A stretch of DNA of 64,000 nucleotides from Vibrio sinaloensis DSM 21326 (GCF_000189275.1 NZ_AEVT01000002.1:21027-85026), one strand, 5' to 3'. Counted from the stretch's first letter, positions 43,296-51,082 are shown. The notes: generated from the sequence alone by a model not told the origin. Numbers and translations: made by a program.

Positions 43296-43472
43296 ATGAA
43301 ATACATTCAAGCATCTAGAAGTGACATAGAAAAGTTCGCTGCTAGCTTTTACAGCCAAGGAAAAAGTGCTATGGAGTGTTTCGATATGTCATGGGAATCT
43401 CTATCAGATCTAGAGAAGAAAATACCTGAGCTGACTTGTAAGACATCTGACGAAAAATGTAAGACAGCTTAA
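43296..43472 (+). CDS. Small unknown protein at the element left end
   Basis: A 58-residue frame with a strong AAGGAG ribosome site seven bases before the ATG and a terminator just after it, so it is likely real. The sequence starts MKYIQASRSDIEKFAAS and has three cysteines, two in the C-terminal LTCKTSDEKCKTA. No family recognised. It lies 151 bases after the AT-rich cargo gene, in the same direction. Confidence 0.6.
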   Translation: MKYIQASRSDIEKFAASFYSQGKSAMECFDMSWESLSDLEKKIPELTCKTSDEKCKTA

Positions 43473-43499
43473 GTGGTTAACTCCCACAATGAACAAAAT

Positions 43500-43523
43500 A
43501 AGGAGCCTTTCAGGCTCCTTTTT
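43500..43523 (+). terminator. Terminator after the small left-end gene
   Basis: AAGGAGCC, loop TTTCA, GGCTCCTT, then TTT. It separates the left cargo from the convergent repressor gene. Confidence 0.8.
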
Positions 43524-43608
43524 AGTATTTATCTTGATGAAACTAGCGTCTTTTAGAGGTCTATAGCCCGCTCTCGCTAGAGACGTAGTTAGAAGCATTT
43601 GTCTCGCT

Positions 43609-44214
43609 TTACATCCTTTGCCCTGACCAAACCACTTCACCAATGATCTCAAAGTCTGCGCTTTGAATATCACTCTTCGCTAGTTCCCATGGTTCATAAG
43701 CCGAGTTATCACTCACAACTTTGATTCCATGCGGCAAGAACTGAATACGTTTCACCATCAAGCGACCATCGAAGCGGAAAACGTAGATACCGTCATTTGA
43801 AAATCCGTCAACACGATTAACCATCACAATGCTCTGGTTTTTGAGGGTAGGGCTCATGCTGTCACCACGGACAGGCATTAGGAAAATATTGTTTGGGTTG
43901 AAACCAAGCTCTTGTCTTATAAATCTTTCACTAAACACCATCGCATTTGATTCTTCTTCTTTCTCAACCAGTGAGCCGTGTCCCGCGCTTACTTCAACAT
44001 CGTAATACTTGAGTTCTAGGTAACCTTTCGGAGCAACAGAGCCTGTTTTTGCTATTTCTTCAGCTTTTAGAAAAATATCTTCTGGGATTTTTTCTCGACT
44101 TTTCCACGATTGAATTGTCTTCGGAGAAATACCTAAAACCTTAGCTAAATCAACGTTCTTAGCGGTTTTTGTTAGCTTCTTGAGTTCGTCAATTTGAGTA
44201 TCAATATGCTTCAT
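43609..44214 (-). CDS. CI/LexA-type phage repressor with S24 peptidase domain
   Basis: A 201-residue repressor. The N-terminal helix-turn-helix is about residues 15-45 (NVDLAKVLGISPKTIQSWKS), of the CI-N type. The S24 domain has an Ala77-Gly78 cleavage site (EVSAGHG), nucleophile Ser119 in VRGDSMSP and Lys155 in RLMVKRIQ, so RecA-stimulated self-cleavage is expected. The frame is open to 44277, but the ATG at 44214 gives the natural start. It is divergent from the PrtN-like gene, the usual layout of a lysogeny switch. Confidence 0.88.
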   Translation of the reverse strand: MKHIDTQIDELKKLTKTAKNVDLAKVLGISPKTIQSWKSREKIPEDIFLKAEEIAKTGSVAPKGYLELKYYDVEVSAGHGSLVEKEEESNAMVFSERFIRQELGFNPNNIFLMPVRGDSMSPTLKNQSIVMVNRVDGFSNDGIYVFRFDGRLMVKRIQFLPHGIKVVSDNSAYEPWELAKSDIQSADFEIIGEVVWSGQRM

Positions 44215-44298
44215 AAGTGCTGCCTTGTGTCTGCAAAGGTATTGCGAAATGGCTTTTGATCCGCAATAATGCTCCATGTTGAGTTTGAAGGTTATTTG

Positions 44299-44317
44299 AA
44301 GTCGTTCGTGGCGACTT
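44299..44317. promoter_or_regulatory. Candidate repressor operator between cI-like and prtN-like genes
   Basis: AAGTCG, seven bases, CGACTT: a perfect 6-bp inverted repeat in the 135-base divergent control region. Its position suits an operator for the S24 repressor. Only one copy is clear; flanking TTGAA-type half sites are degenerate. Confidence 0.4.
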
Positions 44318-44349
44318 GAATAACTCCAAGTGTACTACATGGAGGCTAC

Positions 44350-44604
44350 ATGAATACAAATTTTGCACTATTGGCTCGCTTTGAAAGTCCAACCGTTGAG
44401 CTAAAGCAAGTTTGCCAAGAGTTTTTTGGTATTACTCCTAAGACAGCGGAGCAGCGAGCGAAAGCCTGTGATTTCCCTGTTCCTACCTTCAAGTTGCGCG
44501 ACTCTGAACGCAGCCCGTCTTTGGTGAAGGTTGAAGACTTGGCCGCTTATATCGACAAGCGACACAAAGAAGCGAAGCAAGACTGGCTCTCAGTTAACGG
44601 TTAG
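44350..44604 (+). CDS. PrtN-like transcriptional activator / phage early regulator
   Basis: An 84-residue protein resembling the pyocin activator PrtN: FESPTVELKQVCQEFFGITP, KAEQRAKACDFPVPTFKLRD-like middle (KTAEQRAKACDFPVPTFKL) and SPSLVKVEDLAAYIDKR. In pyocin clusters PrtN activates late genes after RecA removes PrtR, a CI-like repressor. Here the same pair, S24 repressor and PrtN-like protein, is divergently arranged. In phages such proteins may instead act as Cro- or excisionase-like factors. Confidence 0.8.
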   Translation: MNTNFALLARFESPTVELKQVCQEFFGITPKTAEQRAKACDFPVPTFKLRDSERSPSLVKVEDLAAYIDKRHKEAKQDWLSVNG

Positions 44605-44616
44605 GGAGAGTAGACA

Positions 44617-44793
44617 ATGAATACACCACTTCACGCAATCAACATTGATTTTACTCATTCAAGCGAAGCTAAAGCACTGCTTGAGGCTATTGGTTCACGA
44701 ATAGCACCAGTACCCAATGCAGAAACTTATCTGGATCAGGTTTGTTGCCAACTTCAAGAGGCCATTGAGCTGCTAGAGAGTTTGGAGGCTTAA
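44617..44793 (+). CDS. Small early phage protein
   Basis: A 58-residue frame (MNTPLHAINIDFTHSSEAKA...) 12 bases after the PrtN-like gene, with a GGGAGAG ribosome site. Its C-terminal half is an acidic amphipathic helix ending QEAIELLESLEA. No known family. Confidence 0.65.
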   Translation: MNTPLHAINIDFTHSSEAKALLEAIGSRIAPVPNAETYLDQVCCQLQEAIELLESLEA

Positions 44794-44795
44794 CC

Positions 44796-44975
44796 ATGCA
44801 GGTATCTGACCCCATCCACTTACCTTGCCCCGATATGGCTGGGATGGTTAACCCAGACCCTCAGAAGAGACTGCGCTCTATCAGTATTCTGCGAAAGCTC
44901 CGTGAAAAGCACGGGTTAAACCAAAAGAAACCAAAAGGCTTGAATGTTAATCCGCTTACGTGGCAACGAACTTAA
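44796..44975 (+). CDS. Small early phage protein upstream of rep
   Basis: A 59-residue frame (MQVSDPIHLPCPDMAGMVNP...) starting two bases after the previous stop and ending directly before the replication gene. The C-terminal half is basic (RKLREKHGLNQKKPKG). The close packing suggests translational coupling with rep. Function unknown. Confidence 0.62.
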   Translation: MQVSDPIHLPCPDMAGMVNPDPQKRLRSISILRKLREKHGLNQKKPKGLNVNPLTWQRT

Positions 44976-44978
44976 GTG

Positions 44979-46910
44979 ATGAAAAAAGAAGATCTACTTT
45001 ATGTGGGCGGAGTTGTCCGCCCACTAGATAAAATTCTTAAAGCCAATGCCAGCTATGAAGCTGGTTTTTTAGGTTCCAATTTTTACAGCGCGGGAACACT
45101 AGGTGTAAAAGGCCAACAAACGTTAGATCATGAACTCGCACTTATCGTGGAATACGAAAAAAACTTACGACCAACGCCAGTCCCCCTCCGCGAAGCGGCG
45201 CGCGAATGCGCGAAGACAATAGGCTTGTCCAAGGGCGCAAAAGTCGGACACGACAAAAAGCGCAAGAAATTAGACCGAATTAGTAAGCGTCTGCGAACGC
45301 TCAAGCATCCTCGTGGTGTGAAAACTGAACTTGATAGCCGAAGAGGTCATGACAGCTTTGAAAGCCTGTATGCAACGACGGAGCGAAATACGGCAGGTGT
45401 TTTTCCACTCGCTCACGAGAAAACAACGTTTACCCCTGTATCAGCTCCTGTTTCACTTCATCTGCAAAAACGAGATTGGTCAGGTCAGCATCGAGCGCAG
45501 ATAGTCACTCAACCGCCAGTGGGAAGCGCACCGGATGCCAATGTAGGTGAGCGCTTCACCGAAAAGCTAACTAAACGAAGTGTGTCGAAAATTTTTGAGT
45601 CGGGTGCCTATGTTGCTCAGTGCCATGATGGTTTCACCACGTTCTTAACGCTTACCTTTTCGCGTGAGCAGAGAATGGCGTTGTTTGGTGCAATGGCCGA
45701 AGCCGAAGGGCGACCTTACACGCCGATTCGATTTGAGCGAGACAAGGGCACTTTGGTTCACGGCAAAGACGGGCAATACACCTTGTTACCCGAGAAACCG
45801 TTCAAGGTTATCAAAGAGCTTGAGACCACGATGGGGCGAGAGGTCTCTCGCTTCTTGGATGGCTGCAAGAAAATGTATCAGCGCGGTTGGGAAACTGAGA
45901 CCGGAAGAAAAATTGAACCTCACTACAAAGCGAAGCCAGCCGAGTTCGGCCCAGACCGAGACAAAGCGGATTTTCACTACATTTGGGTGGCAGAGTGTCC
46001 ACCAAGCAAAGATGAAAATGGCGAAATTATCGGTGAGCCAAATCCCCACATTCACTTAGTGATGCGTTGGTCGGTAGATAAATCGGTTTTTGCTGATTGG
46101 GCTAAACGACTTGAAGCTCTTTGGGGGCAGGGGATGGCACACCTTGAGTGGATTAAACAACCTAAAGCGGCCAGTTCTTATCTGATTAAAGCGCTGGGTT
46201 ATGCCGCCAAAGGTGAGAACGCAGACCAAGGATTGATCAGAGGGAATCGCTACAACATAGCACGCTGTTCTCGCGCTCCGGCTTGGGAAACATTAGCCAC
46301 TTTCGAAGCGGACAACATCACCGCTGTAATTAAAGAGCTTGGCTACAAGTTAGAGCAATGGAAAAAGCCGCTGCAGCGCTCACTTTCTCGCATTAACAAG
46401 ATGAAGGCTCAAACCATTAAAGCGTCCGGTATTGCCAAGAAGCAGGATCAGTCTCAAACCTATTTAGACAAACTACAAAGTCGCATTATCCGTTTAGAGC
46501 GAGCGGCTAAGAAAGTGACTCAAGATATGAAGCAAAAAGAAATGCACGTATCTAGCTTGAATCGTTTCTGCATCACTTTTGATGGTGACAAGTCACGCGA
46601 GCGTCTTGATAGCTTTTTGTATTGGGCTTGCGGTGCACGAGGTTGGTCAATGGAGTTGCTAGGTGCAGTCGGCCAATACAGCGAAGTGTTAGAACGAGAG
46701 GTTTATGGCACTCGACATGACATAGATTTGAGTGACATACGGGAGCAAGCAAGAGAGCGATATCGAGAGCAGTACCATCACTTTTTAGATAAGCGGGCTT
46801 ATTGGCAATCCGTTCTTAACGAACAGGTACCAGATGAGCCAACAGAACATGAAATCAATTATTGGCAAAGCGTTAAGTCTGATTATCTCGAAGGTCGACT
46901 AGCTGCTTAA
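44979..46910 (+). CDS. HUH rolling-circle replication initiation protein
   Basis: A 643-residue protein of the phage P2 A / PM2 P12-like replication family. The HUH metal motif is NPHIHLVMRW (His357, His359), and the nicking motif is SSYLIKALGY, with Tyr401, Lys404 and a second tyrosine at 408. Upstream LTLTFSREQ is motif 1. Such proteins nick the plus-strand origin and attach covalently to the 5' end. The N-terminal third (1-200) is basic and unfamiliar. The start could be the GTG at 44976 instead. Two GAA/GAAT-loop hairpins at 45188-45212 inside the gene may be its origin. Confidence 0.88.
   Translation: MKKEDLLYVGGVVRPLDKILKANASYEAGFLGSNFYSAGTLGVKGQQTLDHELALIVEYEKNLRPTPVPLREAARECAKTIGLSKGAKVGHDKKRKKLDRISKRLRTLKHPRGVKTELDSRRGHDSFESLYATTERNTAGVFPLAHEKTTFTPVSAPVSLHLQKRDWSGQHRAQIVTQPPVGSAPDANVGERFTEKLTKRSVSKIFESGAYVAQCHDGFTTFLTLTFSREQRMALFGAMAEAEGRPYTPIRFERDKGTLVHGKDGQYTLLPEKPFKVIKELETTMGREVSRFLDGCKKMYQRGWETETGRKIEPHYKAKPAEFGPDRDKADFHYIWVAECPPSKDENGEIIGEPNPHIHLVMRWSVDKSVFADWAKRLEALWGQGMAHLEWIKQPKAASSYLIKALGYAAKGENADQGLIRGNRYNIARCSRAPAWETLATFEADNITAVIKELGYKLEQWKKPLQRSLSRINKMKAQTIKASGIAKKQDQSQTYLDKLQSRIIRLERAAKKVTQDMKQKEMHVSSLNRFCITFDGDKSRERLDSFLYWACGARGWSMELLGAVGQYSEVLEREVYGTRHDIDLSDIREQARERYREQYHHFLDKRAYWQSVLNEQVPDEPTEHEINYWQSVKSDYLEGRLAA
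45188..45212 (+). other. Tandem mini-hairpins inside rep, candidate replication origin
   Basis: CCGC-GAA-GCGG (45188-45198) abuts CGCGC-GAAT-GCGCG (45199-45212). Both stems are perfect and GC-only in a region of ordinary composition. The first contains GCGAAGC, known as an exceptionally stable single-stranded DNA mini-hairpin. Origins inside the rep gene are common in phages of the gene A type. The role is inferred. Confidence 0.45.
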
Positions 46911-46985
46911 GCCAAATACCAAACACGCCAACGATGTGAATCAGGGGCATCTTATTAACTAACGTCGTGAGACAGGGGAAATCTT

Positions 46986-47312
46986 ATGAAAACACTATCA
47001 ATCCAAGACTGTCAGCGTGATTTGGCTGCGCTTGATGCGGCAGACCAACTGACGGCCAGTGTCGAAGGTGAAGTGAATAAGCTCAAAAACATGGATATGA
47101 GCAATCTTATGAGCAAGGCAACTAAGATGTTGATGACGGGCTCATTTTCACTTGATGCGTTAGGACTTGCGCCTAACTTCTTTGAGCAAATTGAGCAACT
47201 AACCAAGCTTAACAATGTAGCTCGCAAGAAATACCGCGCTCATGTGACGGCTAACTTAAACCAGTTAGACAGCATTGAAGACGCTCAAGTGGTGGAGGCT
47301 GGCGATGAGTAA
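46986..47312 (+). CDS. Phage protein of unknown function
   Basis: A 108-residue, mostly helical protein following rep by 75 bases with a GGGGAAA ribosome site. Heptad-like leucine and methionine spacing in NKLKNMDMSNLMSKATKMLM suggests coiled-coil assembly. No known family. It overlaps the next gene by eight bases. Confidence 0.72.
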   Translation: MKTLSIQDCQRDLAALDAADQLTASVEGEVNKLKNMDMSNLMSKATKMLMTGSFSLDALGLAPNFFEQIEQLTKLNNVARKKYRAHVTANLNQLDSIEDAQVVEAGDE

Positions 47313-47817
47313 GTATCTTAATCCGGTTCGCGGTTATGTGCCATGTCCGGTTTGCTCTAGCGAGGCCACCGTTCACCAAGTGGGTGAAGGGCGTTTGATT
47401 GCTGAAGGTGAACCACCAAAGAACAATCGCAACCTTGGTTTGAAGTATTACAAGTGCCCGAGTTGCGGTAATAGCTCAATGAGTAAGAGCGTTGATAAGT
47501 ACATTGATGAGCACTTTTCAACGGAAAGGATCATGGTAGGCCAAATACTCGATGAACTAGATTCAACCGAACCCAGTGCATTAAAAACCGTTGAAAGTGT
47601 TGAACCTGAGTCAATCGCTGAGCCCAGTGATGACAAGGTTGGAAGCACTGAGTTAACCGAAAGCGAAACCGAAGATAAAGCGCCTGTCTCAACGTCGTTT
47701 TTCACCTTCAAACGTGTGTTGACCGCACTTGGTGTACTGATTGTCCTACTATGGGCGTTTCGCTTATTGATGCCAAAACCACAATCTGAGGAGGTGACCA
47801 ATGCAGCAACCGAATGA
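47305..47817 (+). CDS. Zinc-ribbon membrane protein
   Basis: A 170-residue protein with an N-terminal zinc ribbon (CPVCSSEATVH..., then YYKCPSCGN), a Ser/Glu-rich acidic linker of about 70 residues and one C-terminal transmembrane helix (LTALGVLIVLLWAFRLLM). I chose the ATG at 47305, coupled to the previous gene. PM2 encodes small zinc-finger late activators (P13/P14); whether this is a membrane-tethered equivalent or a virion protein is open. Confidence 0.72.
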   Translation: MSKYLNPVRGYVPCPVCSSEATVHQVGEGRLIAEGEPPKNNRNLGLKYYKCPSCGNSSMSKSVDKYIDEHFSTERIMVGQILDELDSTEPSALKTVESVEPESIAEPSDDKVGSTELTESETEDKAPVSTSFFTFKRVLTALGVLIVLLWAFRLLMPKPQSEEVTNAATE

Positions 47818-48262
47818 AACCTTAGAGCCATTGACTGAGGGCGACGATTGGGGCGATTTTGGCGGGTTTATCAAGCAGCTTGAAACCGAAGAGTTACCTG
47901 TTGAACTAACCGAAGACAGTGCACCTGAAACCGAAAGTTTCAACGATGACGCGCTGCAAGGTTTTATGGGAGTGATGTTTACCTTGTGTGAGCAAGCGAC
48001 CTGCATCATTTCCGGCATTGAATTTAGCTTTGATGAAAAGGGCAAAACCGAAGTCATTAACGCCGCGGTTCCGGTACTCAATAAACACGGTGGCTCTATT
48101 ATGGCTGTGTTTGGGGATTACATCGAAGAGGCAACTTTGCTGATTGCGGTGCTCGGTTTGATTTACACCTCTAAGCGCACCATCAAAGAGTTAGCCAACC
48201 AAAAAGCAGAGCAGGAGAAGCGCGATGGCGAAAAAGCAAAAGCAGCCGCTCAACCTGCCTAA
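47801..48262 (+). CDS. Phage membrane-associated protein of unknown function
   Basis: A 153-residue protein with an acidic N-terminal half, one or two hydrophobic segments (FMGVMFTLCEQATCIISGI about 55-75 and ATLLIAVLGLIYTS about 110-123) and a charged Lys/Glu/Ala tail. It overlaps its neighbours on both sides (17 bases with the zinc-ribbon gene, 38 with the ATPase gene), which marks it as part of one transcription unit. Confidence 0.7.
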   Translation: MQQPNETLEPLTEGDDWGDFGGFIKQLETEELPVELTEDSAPETESFNDDALQGFMGVMFTLCEQATCIISGIEFSFDEKGKTEVINAAVPVLNKHGGSIMAVFGDYIEEATLLIAVLGLIYTSKRTIKELANQKAEQEKRDGEKAKAAAQPA

Positions 48263-48995
48263 TCCGGTGAACTCCAACCCGTCACACGATGCTGAGCATG
48301 TGATTTATGTGGCAGGTACGGGCGGGGGTAAAACCTCGGCGGTGAAGCATTTGGGGCTCGTCCCCAAATCCTCTCAAGCGGTGTTCTTTGACCCTTACCG
48401 AAATTACGTAGGCGCTAAGTTTCAAGGACAGATGTGTCACGGCACCGATTCACGCGCCGCGTTCGTCAAGTCGTTGGTCGTCGCTCGTCGTCGTAGTCAG
48501 CCGTTTAAGCTGGCCTACATACCCAAACAAGGCGCTACTGCTGAAGAGTTGGAGTTCTTTAGTGCGGTGGTGTGGGCGGTGGGCAATGGCAATGCCCCTA
48601 AGCTGCACACCATTATCGAAGAGCTTGCAAGCTGCGTGGAAACCTCCGGCAAACTCAAAGGTCGAGCGGGTGAGCTGCTTCGCGGTGGTCGTCAATATGG
48701 TCTGGTTGTTCATACCGTTTTTCAGCGTGGGCAAGAGGTACCTAAAACCGTGACTGAGCAATCGTCCACTTGGTGGATAGGTGCGGTTAACTCCATGTCT
48801 GATGCGAAGTGGTTAGGTGACAAGAAAGGGTTAGAGGTTGGCGAGATTGCCTCGCTGGTCTCGGCCAAGGTCAACAAGCAGAAAATCAATAAACCAATCG
48901 CGGAATACATGCTGGTGTGTGATGGCATTGGCAACGTTGAAAAGCGCGCTTTTAACTGCCAAACGGGCGCAAAACTTACCCTAAATTATCGGTGA
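48225..48995 (+). CDS. FtsK/HerA-type DNA packaging ATPase
   Basis: A 256-residue ATPase. Walker A is GTGGGKTS (residues 31-38) and Walker B is LHTIIEELAS with Glu132 and Glu133. It resembles the genome-packaging ATPases of tailless membrane-containing phages (PM2 P9, PRD1 P9), which pump DNA into a preformed capsid. It has no transmembrane segment, unlike the Zot/pI proteins of filamentous phages. It is followed by the paired palindromes and the capsid operon. Confidence 0.87.
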   Translation: MAKKQKQPLNLPNPVNSNPSHDAEHVIYVAGTGGGKTSAVKHLGLVPKSSQAVFFDPYRNYVGAKFQGQMCHGTDSRAAFVKSLVVARRRSQPFKLAYIPKQGATAEELEFFSAVVWAVGNGNAPKLHTIIEELASCVETSGKLKGRAGELLRGGRQYGLVVHTVFQRGQEVPKTVTEQSSTWWIGAVNSMSDAKWLGDKKGLEVGEIASLVSAKVNKQKINKPIAEYMLVCDGIGNVEKRAFNCQTGAKLTLNYR

Positions 48996-49010
48996 TTCAA
49001 CTCACAATCC

Positions 49011-49042
49011 AACCTATAGGTTAGGCGTTTAACCTATAGGTT
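49011..49042. promoter_or_regulatory. Paired perfect palindromes upstream of the capsid genes
   Basis: AACCTATAGGTT occurs at 49011-49022 and again at 49031-49042. Each copy is a perfect 12-bp palindrome, and the centres are 20 bp apart, about two helical turns. They lie in the 121-base gap after the ATPase gene. I infer a binding site for a dimeric late-gene regulator. Confidence 0.6.
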
Positions 49043-49116
49043 ACCTCCCATTGTTCTTTCTTCGGTTTCCTTTCTTAATCAAGGCTCTTTTCAACCTGTG
49101 ACGAATTGGAAACAAC

Positions 49117-49245
49117 ATGAAAGCACAACACAAAAACATGTTAATCACGGCCTTGGTGACCATCATCATTCTGGCGGCGATTAACAACATTGCTGCCATG
49201 AAAACTCTGAAAGAAACCATCAACGGCAAAACTGGCTGGTTCTAA
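49117..49245 (+). CDS. Small virion membrane protein
   Basis: A 42-residue protein (MKAQHKNMLITALVTIIILA...) with one transmembrane helix (about residues 8-25) and a short polar end. It lies 11 bases before the capsid gene. Size and position match the small integral membrane proteins of PM2-type virions. Confidence 0.72.
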   Translation: MKAQHKNMLITALVTIIILAAINNIAAMKTLKETINGKTGWF

Positions 49246-49256
49246 GGAGAACGACA

Positions 49257-50081
49257 ATGGAAGCACTTCAAACGCTATTTAACCCGCGCCCTAAAGAGTT
49301 AGACCCTGTTGAAGGTGTTGCTTGGGGTAACCAAGCTACTTTGCGCTTGGTGTCGGGTCCAACCTACCAAAACCTTGAGCTGGTCACGGACATCGAAAAC
49401 CCGTCTGATATTGAGCGCGTGCGCATCACTCACAACGGTAAAGAGATTGTCTCACTGTCTGGTCAAGACATGGTGGATTTGCAAGAGCACCGCAAAAACT
49501 ACACGCAAAAAGGCCGCTACGTGATCTCGTTTAGCGACTTAACCATGCGTACCAAAATTGGTGTGCGTCAAGGTGAGCTGGTGACGTTGCCAGGCGAAAT
49601 CTGGTTCGTCTACATCCAGCTAAAAGCGAAAAGCGGCAGCGCGCCGTCGATTCGTGCCCGCGCTCATATCACGGAAGCGCAATCTCAGCGTCTATTCATG
49701 CCTCGCATCTATTCACTTACTTGGTTTGCGTCAGCCTCTGGCCGTACTCCGTTTGATTGGGCGGAGCGCTCGCCATACCTGAACATCAACCGTGTTCACT
49801 TCAAAGACGACACGATTGAGCGCGTTCGTGTGATTCGTGATGACCGCGAAGAAATGAACGTGAACAAGGCCGACAACATCTTTGATTTGGCGTCGATGGG
49901 TCTTGAGCAAAACAGTGGTTGGTTCTCGCTTGATTTCATCCGTACTGGCTTTGGTACGGAAGGCAAGTTGAAGACTCAAGCGGTGCGCTCACTGCAATTT
50001 GAGCTTGAGAAAACCTCAAGCGGCAGCGTGCCATTGATTGTGGAAGCCATCGAGCAAGTGGCTGTCGTTAACGGTCAATAG
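49257..50081 (+). CDS. Double jelly-roll major capsid protein, PM2 P2-like
   Basis: A 274-residue beta-rich protein. From memory, PM2 P2 (269 residues) has the same spacing of conserved features: G-x-TY in the first barrel (SGPTYQNLELVTD), then SDIERVRITHNGKEI, and in the second half YLNINRVHFKDDTIERVRV and KADNIFDLASMG. Such proteins form the trimeric hexagonal capsomers of tailless icosahedral phages. There is no signal peptide or coiled coil. Strong AAGGAG ribosome site. Placement after the packaging ATPase fits the virus type. Confidence 0.85.
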   Translation: MEALQTLFNPRPKELDPVEGVAWGNQATLRLVSGPTYQNLELVTDIENPSDIERVRITHNGKEIVSLSGQDMVDLQEHRKNYTQKGRYVISFSDLTMRTKIGVRQGELVTLPGEIWFVYIQLKAKSGSAPSIRARAHITEAQSQRLFMPRIYSLTWFASASGRTPFDWAERSPYLNINRVHFKDDTIERVRVIRDDREEMNVNKADNIFDLASMGLEQNSGWFSLDFIRTGFGTEGKLKTQAVRSLQFELEKTSSGSVPLIVEAIEQVAVVNGQ

Positions 50082-50089
50082 GAGTCGCT

Positions 50090-50374
50090 ATGAGTTGGTT
50101 AGATGCAATCAGTGAGGCAGGCGGCGAGCTCGTTGATGCTGTCTCTGATGCGGGAAGCACTTGGGTTAAAGGTGTCGCTGAAAACGACATAGCCAACAAG
50201 CAAACCGCGAGCAATCCAGACACGGCGAGACCACATCAAGTAGAAGGGCAGACCGCAGACGGTCGCCCTCTGGTGAGCAATCAAGGCGGCATGAATACGA
50301 CGTACATAGTAATGGGTGTCGGTGCGCTTGTGCTGCTTATGCTGGCCATGATGCTGATGAAGGGGAAGAAGTAA
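50090..50374 (+). CDS. Virion membrane protein
   Basis: A 94-residue protein with an amphipathic N-terminus (MSWLDAISEAGGELVDAVSD), a polar middle and one C-terminal transmembrane helix (TYIVMGVGALVLLMLAMMLM). It starts eight bases after the capsid gene and ends overlapping the next start. Probably in the internal lipid layer of the particle. Confidence 0.75.
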   Translation: MSWLDAISEAGGELVDAVSDAGSTWVKGVAENDIANKQTASNPDTARPHQVEGQTADGRPLVSNQGGMNTTYIVMGVGALVLLMLAMMLMKGKK

Positions 50375-50508
50375 TGCCTTTACTGATTCCGTTGGTCTTT
50401 GTGGGCGGTGGCATTGTGGGTTTTCAGCTCTCTGAGGGCTCTAGCAAACTCATTATGCTGCTGACCTTGTTGGTAGTGGGCTATGTGCTCCTTAAGGGGA
50501 AACTATGA
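50374..50508 (+). CDS. Very small two-span membrane protein
   Basis: A 44-residue hydrophobic protein (MPLLIPLVFVGGGIVGFQLS, then SKLIMLLTLLVVGYVLLKGK) with two predicted helices. Its ATG overlaps the previous stop and its stop overlaps the next ATG (ATGA), so it is translationally coupled on both sides. Confidence 0.72.
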   Translation: MPLLIPLVFVGGGIVGFQLSEGSSKLIMLLTLLVVGYVLLKGKL

Positions 50509-50711
50509 TTCCGATGCTAGGCGGCGGCTTAACCAATAGCGGCTCGATGCCTATCAGTGGTGGTCAAGCGGGGCCATCGACGGCGACCAGTACCAATAAC
50601 AGCGGCCAAAGTATTGGCTCAATCAACATGGGAAGCCCGAAAGGGGTTAGCCCTTGGTTGATTGCGGCGGTGGTCATCGTTCTGGCTTTTCTGGTGCTGC
50701 GTAAAAAATGA
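50505..50711 (+). CDS. Small membrane protein with Gly/Ser-rich N-terminus
   Basis: A 68-residue protein. The first 45 residues are Gly, Ser, Asn and Thr rich; one helix (PWLIAAVVIVLAFLVL) and a basic end RKK follow. Overlaps both neighbours by four bases. Candidate virion membrane component. Confidence 0.72.
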   Translation: MIPMLGGGLTNSGSMPISGGQAGPSTATSTNNSGQSIGSINMGSPKGVSPWLIAAVVIVLAFLVLRKK

Positions 50712-50971
50712 TTGTCTGCGTCACTGAATGCCCCGAAGCCTTAGCCCGTTTAAAAGTGGCCTTTCGTGCCTGTCCGCAGGACTTTGAGGAGCTAAAAGAC
50801 GAAGTCCAGACAGGGCGCGTGAGCCTCTATCAATTAACGGGTGAGGGCTACAGCATCACGGTGGCCGGACAAATCATCAACGAGAGCTATTACCTGTGGG
50901 GCGTGTCCGGTTGTGGCGTTATCAAAGGCATTCAAGAGCTGACCGAGTATGTGAAAACAGCGGGGGCTTAA
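50708..50971 (+). CDS. Phage protein of unknown function
   Basis: An 87-residue soluble protein beginning MIVCVTECPEALARLKVAFR, with four cysteines. No family recognised. It overlaps the preceding gene by four bases. The 111-base gap after it holds no clear gene. Confidence 0.65.
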   Translation: MIVCVTECPEALARLKVAFRACPQDFEELKDEVQTGRVSLYQLTGEGYSITVAGQIINESYYLWGVSGCGVIKGIQELTEYVKTAGA

Positions 50972-51082
50972 GAGTATTTCCGCTGAGACATATTTTCCTG
51001 CGTTGGCGCGCTTGGTTCGTCGCCTGAATACCACTGAGAAGCCATTAACCCAAACCACGCACCTAACGATGAGAGTGTAATT

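Noticed and set aside
42599..43472. GNAT toxin with antitoxin
   Set aside because: In GNAT toxin systems a ribbon-helix-helix antitoxin lies directly upstream. Here the small gene is 151 bases downstream and shows no DNA-binding pattern, and even the GNAT assignment is weak.
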